From Stagonosporopsis chrysanthemi (taxonomy: Eukaryota; Ascomycota; Dothideomycetes; Pleosporales; Didymellaceae): a stretch of DNA of 64,000 nucleotides. The notes beneath the pieces are model-generated. The model did not search any database. It worked only from the letters and a program-made list of their open reading frames with translations, and was not told the origin of the DNA. Both the position numbers and the translations under genes were made by a program. Location of the stretch: assembly GCA_022560025.1 (NCBI GenBank), contig JAFISE010000116.1:1-64000 (forward strand). The letters are read 5' to 3'. This document shows, one piece after another, positions 1 through 9,652 of the stretch; within the stretch, counting starts at the first letter, position 1; each line of letters starts with the position of its first letter.

Positions 1-134
1 GCCTGTCGCCGTCGACCGCACCGCGCCCACGTCCCCAGCGCAGGCACCGCGTCTGCTGCCGCCCCGCCCCCGCCCGCGCCCGCCCATGCGGCGCCCGTCT
101 CGCTCCCAGGCCTGCGCTGCTTCATGCTAGAGAG
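1..134. other. upstream flank at window edge
   Basis: C-rich sequence before the arrestin-like gene. It may be promoter, 5' UTR or part of an upstream exon cut off by the window edge. No separate feature can be supported. Confidence 0.5.
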
Positions 135-1389
135 ATGGCCGCCTTTGTCAGGGTGTCGGGCCCGCCCAACTCCAACTTCCTGGTCGGCTACCCAGGCATA
201 TCAGCCACCCTGCCGCGCATCGAGGGCAAGGTCGAGATCCGCCCGCTCGTCGGCATCACCGCCCCCGTCAACGTCTCGCTCGTCACCATCGCCCTGCACC
301 GCCGCGAGACCATCCACCCGTCCGCCGACTCGGTCACCAAGAAGCACCTGGCCGCCCCGCGCAAGGACATCACCGACCTGGTCGGCAAGGAGATGCTGCT
401 GTTCCGCTGCTCCTCCAGCCGCGAGTACGACAGCATCCTGTCCATGGACCTGCCCTTTGTCATCTTCATACCCTACGGCCGCGGCGGCGAGGAGGTCGCG
501 CGCCGCGTGCCCCCCGCCAGCCTCCAGCTGCCCTCGCGCACCGCCGAGACCTTCTACGAGCTCGTCGTCACCGTCCAGCAGGGCCACAGCGAGCAGAAAA
601 AGTACGCCTTCCCCGTGCCCATCCAGCGCTACGACACCCTGTCCACCTTTGGCATGTACAACCGCCCCGAGAGCGCAGAGCGCGTCACAGACCACCTCGT
701 CACCCTGGGCATAAGCCTGCCGCGCTGGAGCTATGGCCCGCTGGATCCCGTGTCCGTCTACATCAAACTGAGCCCCAATCCCGACTGGCTGAGCAAGGCG
801 AAGAAAGTCACAATAAAGCAAATCACCGTGGGGATAGACGAGGAGATCATCTTCAACCACGAGGGCGACGAGCCCACGCGCAAAGTCAAGACCCTGGCAA
901 AGACCACACAAGCCGTCGGCGTCAAGATGCCCGAGGCAGGCTACTTTACCAACCTGGGGCTGGTGTTTCCCGCAAAGGACTTGAGGGACAGTGACGGCAT
1001 AATACCACGCGGCAAGAAGGAGTTCCCCATGTATGCGGTCAACGGCTTTACGACGACTGGCACTCTGTATAAGATTGAGTACTACCTAACAGTCAAGGTT
1101 TGTCGTGTTTTGATTTTATATTAGTATATGACTGACAAATACATAGGCGCAAATGTCCTCCGCCCGCGATATCCTGTTAAGACAGCCAATCGTCGTATGT
1201 CCATTCGACCATGCCGGATGCAAAGAAGAGATGGAAGCCATTGAGCAGGCAGCAAAGGACGCCGCACACGTCGCGCCAGACAACCCGATGCTGCCAGCGA
1301 GCCACATTGTACGAGCGAACGACCCCAACGGATTGGCAGCACTAGGGATAGCAATCGTGGGCGGCGTCCGGAAACCGTTGATTGAATGA
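135..1389 (+). CDS. arrestin-like protein
   Basis: Two exons, 135-1097 and 1147-1389, encode about 401 residues. The intron (1098-1146) starts GTTTGT, has a CTGAC branch site and ends ATAG. The joined frame runs from TVK into AQMSSARDILLRQPI without a break. The protein has the pattern of fungal arrestin-fold proteins: an N-terminal beta-sandwich half beginning near NFLVGYPGISATLPRIEGKV and a second half from about residue 190 (LGISLPRWSYGPLDPVSVY). Family members are cytoplasmic adaptors that link membrane receptors or transporters to trafficking or ubiquitin ligases; the partner cannot be read here. No PY motif stands out. The start is the ATG that gives the usual N-terminus, but an earlier exon beyond the window edge is possible. 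It is much shorter than PalF/Rim8, so I do not assign that name. Confidence 0.75.
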
Positions 1390-1680
1390 GCGACCGTCTG
1401 AGTGACTTGTACAAACGACCATCCACCGACCCACAAAGCCAGCAGCAAAGACTGCGCGCGGTCGAACGAGCGCCGGCGGCGGCAAACGGGTTGCTCTGAT
1501 ACCACAATACCGACATTGACCGGCCATGTCGCACATACCAGCGACCCCAGTCCTGTCGCTTTCCGCGGCGCAAACCCACCCAGCAACCTCCACGCTCAAA
1601 AGCAGACTACACCGCACACCATACACCACCATCATTCGCGCAGTCAGCCAGCGCGCCCTCGTCCAGAGTCGTATCCTCTT

Positions 1681-1710
<30 letters not shown>
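1681..1710. repeat. (ATC)10 microsatellite
   Basis: Ten perfect ATC units downstream of the arrestin-like gene. Any reading frame across it gives Ser, Ile or His runs, which create spurious open frames. Confidence 0.95.
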
Positions 1711-1711
<1 letters not shown>

Positions 1712-1987
1712 CGGAGGCCCCATTGCATCACCGGCGTTCGGGAGAAGGGCGCAGTCATCGCCCCCATGTTTTTGTTTTTTCCGCGCACAATGATACCTCG
1801 CGTCGCTCTCTCTTCTATTCGTAGCATACTTGGGCCCTGGGGATGGGGCATCGCATGGCTTTGTGTAGTGAAAGGGGTTAGCAGAGATGGCTGGACCACA
1901 GAGACGAAGGAGGAGGCGCATAGGAAAGGGGTGGCGCAGGCCAGGAGCGCAGGGATGGGGTTGACGGCGCACAAGGGGCCGTTGGAG

Positions 1988-1988
<1 letters not shown>

Positions 1989-2014
<26 letters not shown>
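1989..2014. repeat. (AG)13 microsatellite
   Basis: Perfect dinucleotide AG tract of about 26 nt in non-coding sequence. Confidence 0.95.
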
Positions 2015-2019
<5 letters not shown>

Positions 2020-2575
2020 AGAAATAGAGTGTATGTATGTATAATCCCACCACCATTGTCCCCACCCTTCCGCCTGTGCTGCTATGTGGTTTGTCGACTG
2101 TCCCATCGCGAAAGTGCAGTACAACCATCTTCTCAACGCTGTCCTCCCCATCTCGTAGCTGCCCGCGCGCAAAATGGCCCTGAGGCCGCTGAGGTTAGCA
2201 TGCCTGGTGCTTTGTACATGCAGCTGTAAAGGTAGTCACGATGGACTGCTTATCTTGGGGTAAGGGGAATCCTTCGGCAGCGTGATGAGACAGGAGTCTA
2301 TAGGAGATATATGCGGGAGCATGGCTAGCAGCGCGATAGAGGTGTCAGTGGCGTGTTGTGCTGTGCGTTAATAGCTAAACCCCCCTCCCCCCAACGCCAG
2401 GCTCCTCGATCACAATCCCAAACATCACGACTACGAACCACCACAATCCACCAGCCCTACTCTAAGACTACAGGATCCTTGCCCAAAAAATCAGTAGCCG
2501 CGCCACTTAGCTCGCTCTCGCTTAACCCCTTCAACCCTCCCACTTCCGCACCCTCCCCTTCCACTCACCACGCGC

Positions 2576-2582
2576 AAAAAAA
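2576..2582 (-). terminator. Pol III oligo-T terminator for tRNA-Leu
   Basis: A run of seven A on the plus strand (T7 in the transcript), 37 nt beyond the tRNA 3' end. It is the first T run of this length downstream. Confidence 0.6.
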
Positions 2583-2663
2583 TATATCCTGGGGTGCTCG
2601 ACAACTGTCGAACGAATGCTGATGAGGACGGGACTCGAACCCGCGCCACTTTCGTGACCAGGA

Positions 2664-2696
2664 AGCTGATTGCTCAGCAGATGCTAAGGAGAAGGA
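2664..2696 (-). other. canonical tRNA intron (position 37/38)
   Basis: Thirty-three nt between position 37 (G2697) and position 38 (T2663). A CCTT stretch near its start can pair with AAGG across the anticodon, the usual arrangement for substrates of the tRNA splicing endonuclease. Confidence 0.85.
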
Positions 2697-2716
2697 CCTT
2701 AACCTGGCGCCATAAC

Positions 2717-2766
2717 CTGGGGATTGTTAGATCGTGAATGAAGCTCAAACGAACGGCTGTACGTAC
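2717..2766 (-). other. spliceosomal-type intron inside the tRNA D-loop
   Basis: Fifty nt on the minus strand starting GTACGT and ending CCCCAG, with a CTAAC branch-type motif about 10 nt before the 3' AG. These are the three core signals of introns in the protein-coding genes here; RPL35 introns also begin GTACGT. Removal restores a standard D-arm, GCCGAGTTG joined to GTTATGGC. A GGT triplet occurs at both ends (2767-2765 and 2717-2715), so the exact cut is ambiguous by up to three bases, but only one choice gives GT...AG. Splicing itself is inferred; excision by the tRNA endonuclease is the main alternative. Confidence 0.75.
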
Positions 2767-2784
2767 CAACTCGGCCACCTCACC

Positions 2785-4593
2785 GAAGTCATTCCAGGCT
2801 TGATGGAAAGTTGGCGAAAAAGATAAAATATAATGGCAAAAAACAACAGGCCGGGGGGTCGATCGGGGGCGGCTCGGTGGGCGCGCGGTTAGAAAATCGA
2901 GAAAACAGGAACAGTGCGGGGTTGCACGACCATCGATAGCTTGGAACAACTTCAACAGGGCAATATACATCTGTCGAACGCGTTGCTGACCGCATTTCAA
3001 TATATGAATAGGTCCGCGAGTGCGCAGCTGTCTGGGCACGTGACACCGTCTCATCAGTGACCGCCACTCGTCGAATCAGCCTTTCACAAGAGCGCCGAGT
3101 ATCGTTGATACAGTTGCGAGGCGCTCGAAGTATCTAGTCCCGGAATATCTCAGAGGTGGTGGGTAGCGCTTGTGCCTTGGTGTTCTCGACCAGAGCGCGG
3201 CACACACACAGCCTGGCGCGCGTCAGAACATCACTGTTGCCTTTTGCACGACTGCACCACTATTGAATAGTATCGATTTTTTCTTACAACGAACTGGCTC
3301 GCAATGACAAGGTGGAAGGTCGGGCTATCATTGGTACAAGGCTTGTTGCTGTGCTGTTTTGTATTAGAACGTTGTTGTCGCGCAGAGAGGAGGGCCGATA
3401 CCAGACTGGTGCTCAGCGCTGCCAGCGACATCGATACTGTACATCGTGCGCGACACAAGTATTCAGCACTCTTATTATGGCACGGGTCTATATTCGCGCA
3501 TCCCTTCTTCTGACTGGAGCCGAGACCGACTACATCGCCCGCTTCAGTCCAGGACTCCCCTCACATCCCGGCGTTGTGGCAGTCAAAATTGTTTTTCAAT
3601 TCACGCACCAGGCGTGGATCACAGCCGTTCGCATTCTGCTAGTGTGTATACATATACAATTTTCTGATTCTGACTAAATGGTCAGCACACAGTACACGCT
3701 CAATATGAAGTAGCTCGTTTCTTTGAAGCGATCTTCTCTCAGAACGATCGAGGCTTATGCTGGCTACAAGTTTATATCGCCTGCCAATCACAGCATGTCA
3801 TATAAATCTGTTGGCCTACAAATTACTATGTGCTATTCTTTCTACGTCATGCTACCAAGATTGGCTATCTATGTTATAAAATGAAAGTAGTGTGCGTGAA
3901 CGGTAATAGGAAAAGTTTCATTCACAAGTAATGAACCTGATCAGCCCAAAAATCGTCCCTTTGCACATCGTCGAATTGGAGATACGAGCTGCAGGAAATG
4001 GGTAGACTCATGTCAAGGCACCACTGACATCCCCAGCACAAGGCACCAAGATATGAACATAAACTTTTGCATTACGCATGCCAACTAGCTAGCCATGCTT
4101 TCCTCAAACATGCACCCATCCGCGCCGTCTAGAGAGGAGTGGTATATCCGGGTATTTTACATCGCGTCTAGCTAACGAGAGACAGAACAATCGCGCGCAC
4201 GTATGCTATCTATGTATGCCCGGAACACCATCGTCCATGGCCAATGTACAGTATCAGCGTCCCAGACTCCGACCACAGCCACAACTGTAATGTACGATGT
4301 GGTAGTGGAGATTAGACGCCGTCCGCCCCCGCCCTACTGTAGGTATCTCGTCGAAGGGTAAAGGAAAAAAGTGAACATGCGAACGCCGCGCTCGCAAAAC
4401 GCAAGCGAATCGGATCCAAAAAAAAGTGGGTATGTGTATGTGTGCCCGGCTGCACCCACCTCGATGGGGAGGGTGAGGGGCATTTTGAAAAGTTTCGGCC
4501 GTTGCAAAGGGAAGAAGAAGAATCATATAAACCCAGCCCGTCCAAGAGCAAGAGAAGAAGCGAAGAAACACACGACATGACACGGGTGATGGC
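2785..4593. other. intergenic, no gene seen
   Basis: About 1.8 kb between the tRNA 5' end and the PPR gene stop. Only short open frames without recognisable protein features occur. The last 300 nt are probably the 3' UTR of the PPR gene. Confidence 0.55.
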
Positions 4594-7500
4594 TTACGCC
4601 ATCTCCGCAGGCTGCCTGCCGCCGCCAACAAGCTCGAGGATCTTGCCAGCGACAGCGGCGGGGTACCCGCGCGACAGCCCTTCGTTGACGACTGCCATGG
4701 CGGCCGCGCGGTCCTCGACGGCCATGTAAGCGCGCGTCATGGCCTCGTACGTGCTGGGCTCGCGGCGGGACTCGGCGACGGACTCGTAGATGGCCTTGGC
4801 CTTGTCGATGTTCCGCGCCAGCGCCCAGCCGTGGATCAGGCTGTTGGCAATGTACGGGGTGATTTCGACGCGGCGGGCTTGCATGTCGGCGAGCACGGCT
4901 TCGGTGGAGGCGATTTGGTGGTTGGCGACCATCGACTCGAAGAGCGCTTGGTACAGGCACGCCTGAGGACGGATGCGAGCGTCGGCGAGGACCGTGTCAA
5001 AGAGGCGACGGGCACCTTCCATATCGTGCGCGACGCAGCCCTTGGCGTGGATGAGCGAAGAGTAGTGGACTGCTTCCGGGACAGCTCCAGCGATGCGGAT
5101 CTGCTCAAGCACAGACTCGGCGGCGTCCATGTCGACCGGCTCAAGGGTGGCGTAGGTGTCGATTAGCAGCTTGTGAGTGTGTGTGGTGGGCTCGATGCGC
5201 TTGGAGCGCATGCGCTCGTAGTAGGCGAGGACCTTGCTGCGGTCGCGCTTGGTCGTCAGGAAGAACTGCATCATGCTGTGGTAAGGCGCAGGGCGAGCCT
5301 TGTAGTTGGGCATGCTCTCCATCTCCTCGAACAGCTCCTCAGCAAACTTCTCATCGCTGACGCGGCAGAGTGCGTTGACGATGGTACCGTACGTAACGGA
5401 CGTAGGTCGGATGCCGAGGTTGCGCATCTCAGAGAAGTAGAACAGACAGTCGTCAATGCGACGCGCCTTTCCAAGCTTGCCAATAAGAGCGTTGTAGAGG
5501 AAAGAAGAAGGCTCGACGCCCTCAGCCTTAGCACGCAGGAAGATCTTGACGGCCTCTGTGGCTTCGTCAAAAGTCTTTGTGGACTCCTTGAGCGTGGTGA
5601 TGTACAGACCGAAAGTGTTGGCAGTAGGCGCAGCGCCCATGTCGAGCAGATCCTGGTGGTAGCGGGCAGCAAGATCGCGTTGACCGCAAGTCAGACAAGC
5701 TGCAACCATGGCATCGAGGATAGTTACCCAACCGTAGCGCACAATGCGGTACTGAGGAAGAAGGGGAACATCCTGCTTAGCAAGGTTGAGGATGTCGTGA
5801 GCCAGAGCCAGGCGGTCCTCTTTCGCAGCAGCAGTAATAAGCTTGGCGTATGTGAAGAACCTAGGATGGCGACCGGCCCGGCGCATGTTCTTGAACTTCA
5901 CCAGAGCCTCATTCAGGTGAGATGCGGTGCGACCGTGAGTCTTCTCTAGCAGCTCAGTGATGGCGACAGAGCCCTTGTTGTCGGTAGACGCAGCATACGG
6001 GTCGTACTGGTCCTCGAACGTAGGCACTGCAGGTGCAACTAGTGCGGGCGCAGTATAAGCAGCGAACGGCGCCGGCGAGTACATTGACTCTGGTGCTGGG
6101 TGCTTGTAGCTGTACCATCGGTGCTGGAGGTCGCCGCGGTCAAGCGCAGCAAGCGCCTTCTCGACAAGACCTGATGTAGTCTTGTTGACAGGCGTACCGA
6201 CAGAGGCAATGACCTCGAGGAGGTGGGCGAACCGAGCAGCGTGAGCAGCGTCGACTTCCGCACTCTGGAGGATGATTCCAGATTGGACCTGCATCAGAAG
6301 CGTGACGTCGTCGAAGTTGAGTTGAGCGATAGCCTCAGGTCCCATTCCAGATAATAAATGGTGAGCAACTGGGGTGACTAGGCCACCGTTCTCAATCATC
6401 GTCCACATCAGCTCCATGCTGGCCCGCGGCGGAAGAAAAATGCCACGCTTCATCATGAACTGACCCATAACCTCAATAGCCTCGTCGATGTGCTCGACGA
6501 CCTCCATCTTTGCCTGCGATCCCGATACTGTGTCCCGGATGCGATCGAACATCTGGCGGCCCTGGCGAAGACCGCGCTCGGCATGTCCGCTGCCAATGAG
6601 AGCAATGCTGTGCATAGCACTGGGCTCAATGAAGTCGGGCTTGGTAGGCGAGAGCTCAAGCATCCTCCAGAAGATCTCAGCAGCCTCAATGTTTCCATTG
6701 CGGGTATGCATAGCGCCCATGGCCATCGCTGGCCGGGCAAGATCCGCCTCTGCAGGAAGCGCGTCGAAAGCCTCGGTAGCAACGTCCATCGCATCACGGT
6801 CTGCAGCCTTTATGCAGATTGCAGCCATGGCAATGTGCTGTGCCTGGGGACTCAGAGACTCGGTGGCGTGGATGTACGCCTCCTTGAAGGAGTCGCTGTT
6901 CAGCCAGGCCGGCAAGAGCGCCTTCAACCCAACAATATCACGCAGAGCTGTGACATCCTCAGGGCTGGCAAGAGCGGCTTCAACCTTGCTCAAGAACTTT
7001 TGGCCACCCTCCATGCGGTCGCAGATAGCGTAAGCCTTGATCAAGGCGGCGTACACATCCTTGTCCTTTCGGACGAGCTGTACGCTGCCGTTATCGTTGG
7101 CCACCGCGAGTGCTTTGTACTCATCGAAGCACTCTACAGCGCTCTTCAAGTCGCCAGACTTTCCAAAAGCGTGGATCATAGGAACGAACATGTCCGCAGC
7201 CGGCGTCACTTTACGCGACTCCATGTGCGAGTAGATACGGACCATGTCCTCGACGCGCTCGCCCTCAGCGCAGGCTGTGACAAGCAGACGATATGTCTTC
7301 TCCGAAAGCTCTCGGCCAGCCTCGACCTTGATGGCCGCATCGAACAACTTGACAGCGACAGAAAGCGATCCATCCTCGGAGAGGATAGCGTAGTCGGTTT
7401 CATTCGACTGGAGCATGAACTTGCCCTCCTCTTCCAGACCGCCATAGCGAAGACGCTTCTCTTCGTAGACCTGGCCCATGGAGACGACCTCGAGGGATCG

Positions 7501-8418
7501 TACGGAGAGGAGCTCGATGAGTGCCGTGTAAGTCGCTGTGTCAGGAGCGACCCGTCGGCGGAGCATGTCGGAGTAAACATCAAGGGCCTTAGGGACGACC
7601 TGATGCCTTGGGCGCGGGAGATTGATTGCAGCGGAGAGAAGATAATTGTATGCGGTGGCAGACGGCTTCACTCCATCCAGAAGCATGGACTCGAAGACGG
7701 CTGGAATCTCGGCATACTTGCGATTTGCCGCAAGCTTCTCAAGTTGTGCGGTGTACTCCTCAATTTCATCAAAGGGGCTTGGAAGGAGCGACGATGGTGG
7801 CGTGTAGGTAGCGGGCGTTCGTGGCCGCTTCTCCTGGACCGGTGATAGTTGCGTCTCCGCCTCTCTAATCGCGTCGTTGACTGCCCTTATCTTCAGCGCC
7901 TCCTGCGCAATCGCCTCATCGACCTGCGCGAGCGCAATTTCCTCGGCCTGTTCATCGCCCACGGCCTTTTTGAAATCCTCCACCTGACTTGTGCTGTATG
8001 CGCGATTCACGCCAGCACGAGCAGGGGTGGGCTCCAACGCCTCTTCCACATCCTTCTCTTTGGCCTCGGCAGCCTCCTTCGACGCATGCTGAGGGTCGTA
8101 CTCAATGAGCTTGCGGAACTGGTACTGGGACCATTCTTTGTTCTCCGTCTTCTGGGTCTTCTGCCATGCTGTGTAGTAGGCAGCTAACCCGGAGTCCTGG
8201 TGTTCGTGTGCGCGTGCGGCATCGAGCGCCTTTAAGGCGCTAGTGGTAGAGTTGGAAGCGAAAGCATACTGCTGCTTGTGGCCTTTACGGAACCGGTCGT
8301 GCTGGAGGGTGGCGAGAGGGTTGTTCTGGGAGACACCAGCGACTACGGATTGGGCGTAACCGTGAGTGAAGCCTTTCGCAAGACTCGTACGCGCGAGAGA
8401 GAAGCTCTTAAAGACCAT
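4594..8418 (-). CDS. mitochondrial pentatricopeptide-repeat (PPR) protein
   Basis: A single uninterrupted frame of 1274 residues. The first roughly 25 residues are rich in Arg, Ser and Ala without acids, as in a mitochondrial presequence. A charged helical linker follows (about 110-210), then many PPR-like helical pairs. Clear examples are near residues 250-310 (SATAYNYLLSAAINL; DTATYTALIELL) and in the C-terminal third (SFLYNALIGKLGKARRIDDC; TSVTYGTIVNALCRV; CLYQALFESMVANHQIAS). PPR proteins bind organellar RNA. Size, single-exon structure and layout resemble fungal Cya5-type translation regulators of mitochondrial COX1, but the exact orthology is not proven. The next start codon upstream is not better placed. 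Confidence 0.85.
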   Translation of the reverse strand: MVFKSFSLARTSLAKGFTHGYAQSVVAGVSQNNPLATLQHDRFRKGHKQQYAFASNSTTSALKALDAARAHEHQDSGLAAYYTAWQKTQKTENKEWSQYQFRKLIEYDPQHASKEAAEAKEKDVEEALEPTPARAGVNRAYSTSQVEDFKKAVGDEQAEEIALAQVDEAIAQEALKIRAVNDAIREAETQLSPVQEKRPRTPATYTPPSSLLPSPFDEIEEYTAQLEKLAANRKYAEIPAVFESMLLDGVKPSATAYNYLLSAAINLPRPRHQVVPKALDVYSDMLRRRVAPDTATYTALIELLSVRSLEVVSMGQVYEEKRLRYGGLEEEGKFMLQSNETDYAILSEDGSLSVAVKLFDAAIKVEAGRELSEKTYRLLVTACAEGERVEDMVRIYSHMESRKVTPAADMFVPMIHAFGKSGDLKSAVECFDEYKALAVANDNGSVQLVRKDKDVYAALIKAYAICDRMEGGQKFLSKVEAALASPEDVTALRDIVGLKALLPAWLNSDSFKEAYIHATESLSPQAQHIAMAAICIKAADRDAMDVATEAFDALPAEADLARPAMAMGAMHTRNGNIEAAEIFWRMLELSPTKPDFIEPSAMHSIALIGSGHAERGLRQGRQMFDRIRDTVSGSQAKMEVVEHIDEAIEVMGQFMMKRGIFLPPRASMELMWTMIENGGLVTPVAHHLLSGMGPEAIAQLNFDDVTLLMQVQSGIILQSAEVDAAHAARFAHLLEVIASVGTPVNKTTSGLVEKALAALDRGDLQHRWYSYKHPAPESMYSPAPFAAYTAPALVAPAVPTFEDQYDPYAASTDNKGSVAITELLEKTHGRTASHLNEALVKFKNMRRAGRHPRFFTYAKLITAAAKEDRLALAHDILNLAKQDVPLLPQYRIVRYGWVTILDAMVAACLTCGQRDLAARYHQDLLDMGAAPTANTFGLYITTLKESTKTFDEATEAVKIFLRAKAEGVEPSSFLYNALIGKLGKARRIDDCLFYFSEMRNLGIRPTSVTYGTIVNALCRVSDEKFAEELFEEMESMPNYKARPAPYHSMMQFFLTTKRDRSKVLAYYERMRSKRIEPTTHTHKLLIDTYATLEPVDMDAAESVLEQIRIAGAVPEAVHYSSLIHAKGCVAHDMEGARRLFDTVLADARIRPQACLYQALFESMVANHQIASTEAVLADMQARRVEITPYIANSLIHGWALARNIDKAKAIYESVAESRREPSTYEAMTRAYMAVEDRAAAMAVVNEGLSRGYPAAVAGKILELVGGGRQPAEMA

Positions 8419-9652
8419 TTAGGACGTGGAGCAACCCTTCAGATGGGAAGGGCGAGACTGATGGAAATTAGTACGTGTCATCGATATTAAGATGTAGAAT
8501 CAAGATGGCAATTGGATAGTGCATCGCGGAGTACATGACTAGGCACCAACACATGGCTCGCGTGCTCATTCCAATCCATCTCATAAACACCGCAGGGAGA
8601 CGTACTAGTATCCTCAAGATCGCCCGGCGATGTTGCAGGTTCATTTGACGGTGACCGCCAAACAAACGCGCTTCAAGGGTATTTTAAGGAGTGTGTGCTG
8701 GGTGGAGACTGGGTAAAGCTCACTTGCTTTACAACAGACCCGTCTCGGACGTGTCAACGGCGAAATATCAATTGGATGTAGAGGAAGGAACGGTAACGAA
8801 AGGCTCCTGTGGCCTGAAGACAGTAATATCAGCCACGAGGGCAAGGCGTTAGCGGGAGTCACAGGCAAGGTCGAAGATTCGAGCACTCAAATCGTCCTCG
8901 TCATGGGAGGGTGAGAAAGGCCGACGCGAGTACGCGATGTCTGCGCTAAGCTCCCTAACTTTTCTCGTGCAGTAGTACGCTGTGCCGTGTCCGGTCAAGC
9001 GGATCCTGTGGCTCAGCTCAAAAGATTCAGACGTGGCCCGTCCGGGGAGGCCAACAGAGCCTCCGGGCGAATCGGAGGGCCTGCCATTCACACATCGGTG
9101 GCGGCGTCTTTGCTGTCACCGAGCCGTCCAGCAGCCTGGGTGACTCAGTCAGCACGACGAGAAAGCAACGGCACTGCAGCGGCACTGCGCGGCTGCACCC
9201 CACTCTAGCCTTGCACGCACTGGGAAAGGAAGCAGAACGGCCAGCACCTGATGCGCAAAGTCCTTGCAGAGTTCCTACCGCCGACGCCAGGAACCGGAAT
9301 GCGATGAACGTGTGGAATCTTGCTGCCTGGGAGATCGAGAGCGCGCACGTGATCCTGCAAAATACTTCCATGTCGTGACGCCAACGAATGCAGATCGCCG
9401 TGCAGGGGACTGCTTGTGTCGGTGAGGGCTTCATGCAGTGTTGATTTGGCTGCTGTGTTCATTTGGCTGCTGCATCGCGGCTTCGTGGCCAGCCCCCACA
9501 AGGTGCGATGCGGCGCAGCCACGCCTGCAATGGCAGCTGGCACACTTCCCACAGATCTCCACCACCACGACGAGACCCTTCGATCCACGCACCCTCGAAT
9601 CCACATCCATCCCGACCCTCAAACCCCCGCCCCTTGCCTCCCTTCGCGCCCC
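8419..9652. other. intergenic between divergent genes
   Basis: Divergent upstream region for the PPR gene (leftward) and ERG8 (rightward). Short open frames only; nothing recognisable. The 150 nt before ERG8 are C-rich, consistent with a 5' UTR. Confidence 0.55.

Larger units (their letters stand above)
1390..2619. other. intergenic, simple repeats only
   Basis: Contains an (ATC)n tract and an (AG)n tract, listed separately, and pyrimidine-rich sequence near 2380-2570. No gene with coding-like structure is seen on either strand. The distal end carries the likely Pol III terminator of the minus-strand tRNA. Confidence 0.6.
2620..2784 (-). tRNA. tRNA-Leu (anticodon AAG), with two inserts
   Basis: Read on the minus strand from 2784 to 2620. 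The acceptor GGTGAGG (2784-2778) pairs with CCTCATC (2627-2621), with one G-U pair, followed by discriminator A (2620) as expected for Leu. The anticodon stem CCAGG (2707-2703) pairs with CCTGG (2662-2658). The loop reads TT-AAG-G, giving anticodon AAG at 2700-2698. A long variable arm, CAC-GAAA-GTG (2656-2647 region), is typical of type II tRNAs. The T-arm is GCGGG-TTCGAGT-CCCGT. The internal Pol III A box (TGGCCGAGTTGG, 2777-2766) and B box (GGTTCGAGTCC) are both intact. Two inserts interrupt the gene: 2664-2696 after position 37, the normal fungal site, and 2717-2766 in the D-loop. Removing both leaves 82 nt, normal for tRNA-Leu. All stems pair, so this does not look like a decayed pseudogene. 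Confidence 0.9.

Noticed and set aside
1526..2172. Several overlapping frames with long Ser, Asp or Ile runs
   Set aside because: They result from the (ATC)n and (AG)n microsatellites, not from genes.
6490..7845. 451-codon frame on the plus strand inside the PPR gene
   Set aside because: It is antisense to the PPR coding sequence and has no recognisable features; it reflects codon bias of the real gene.
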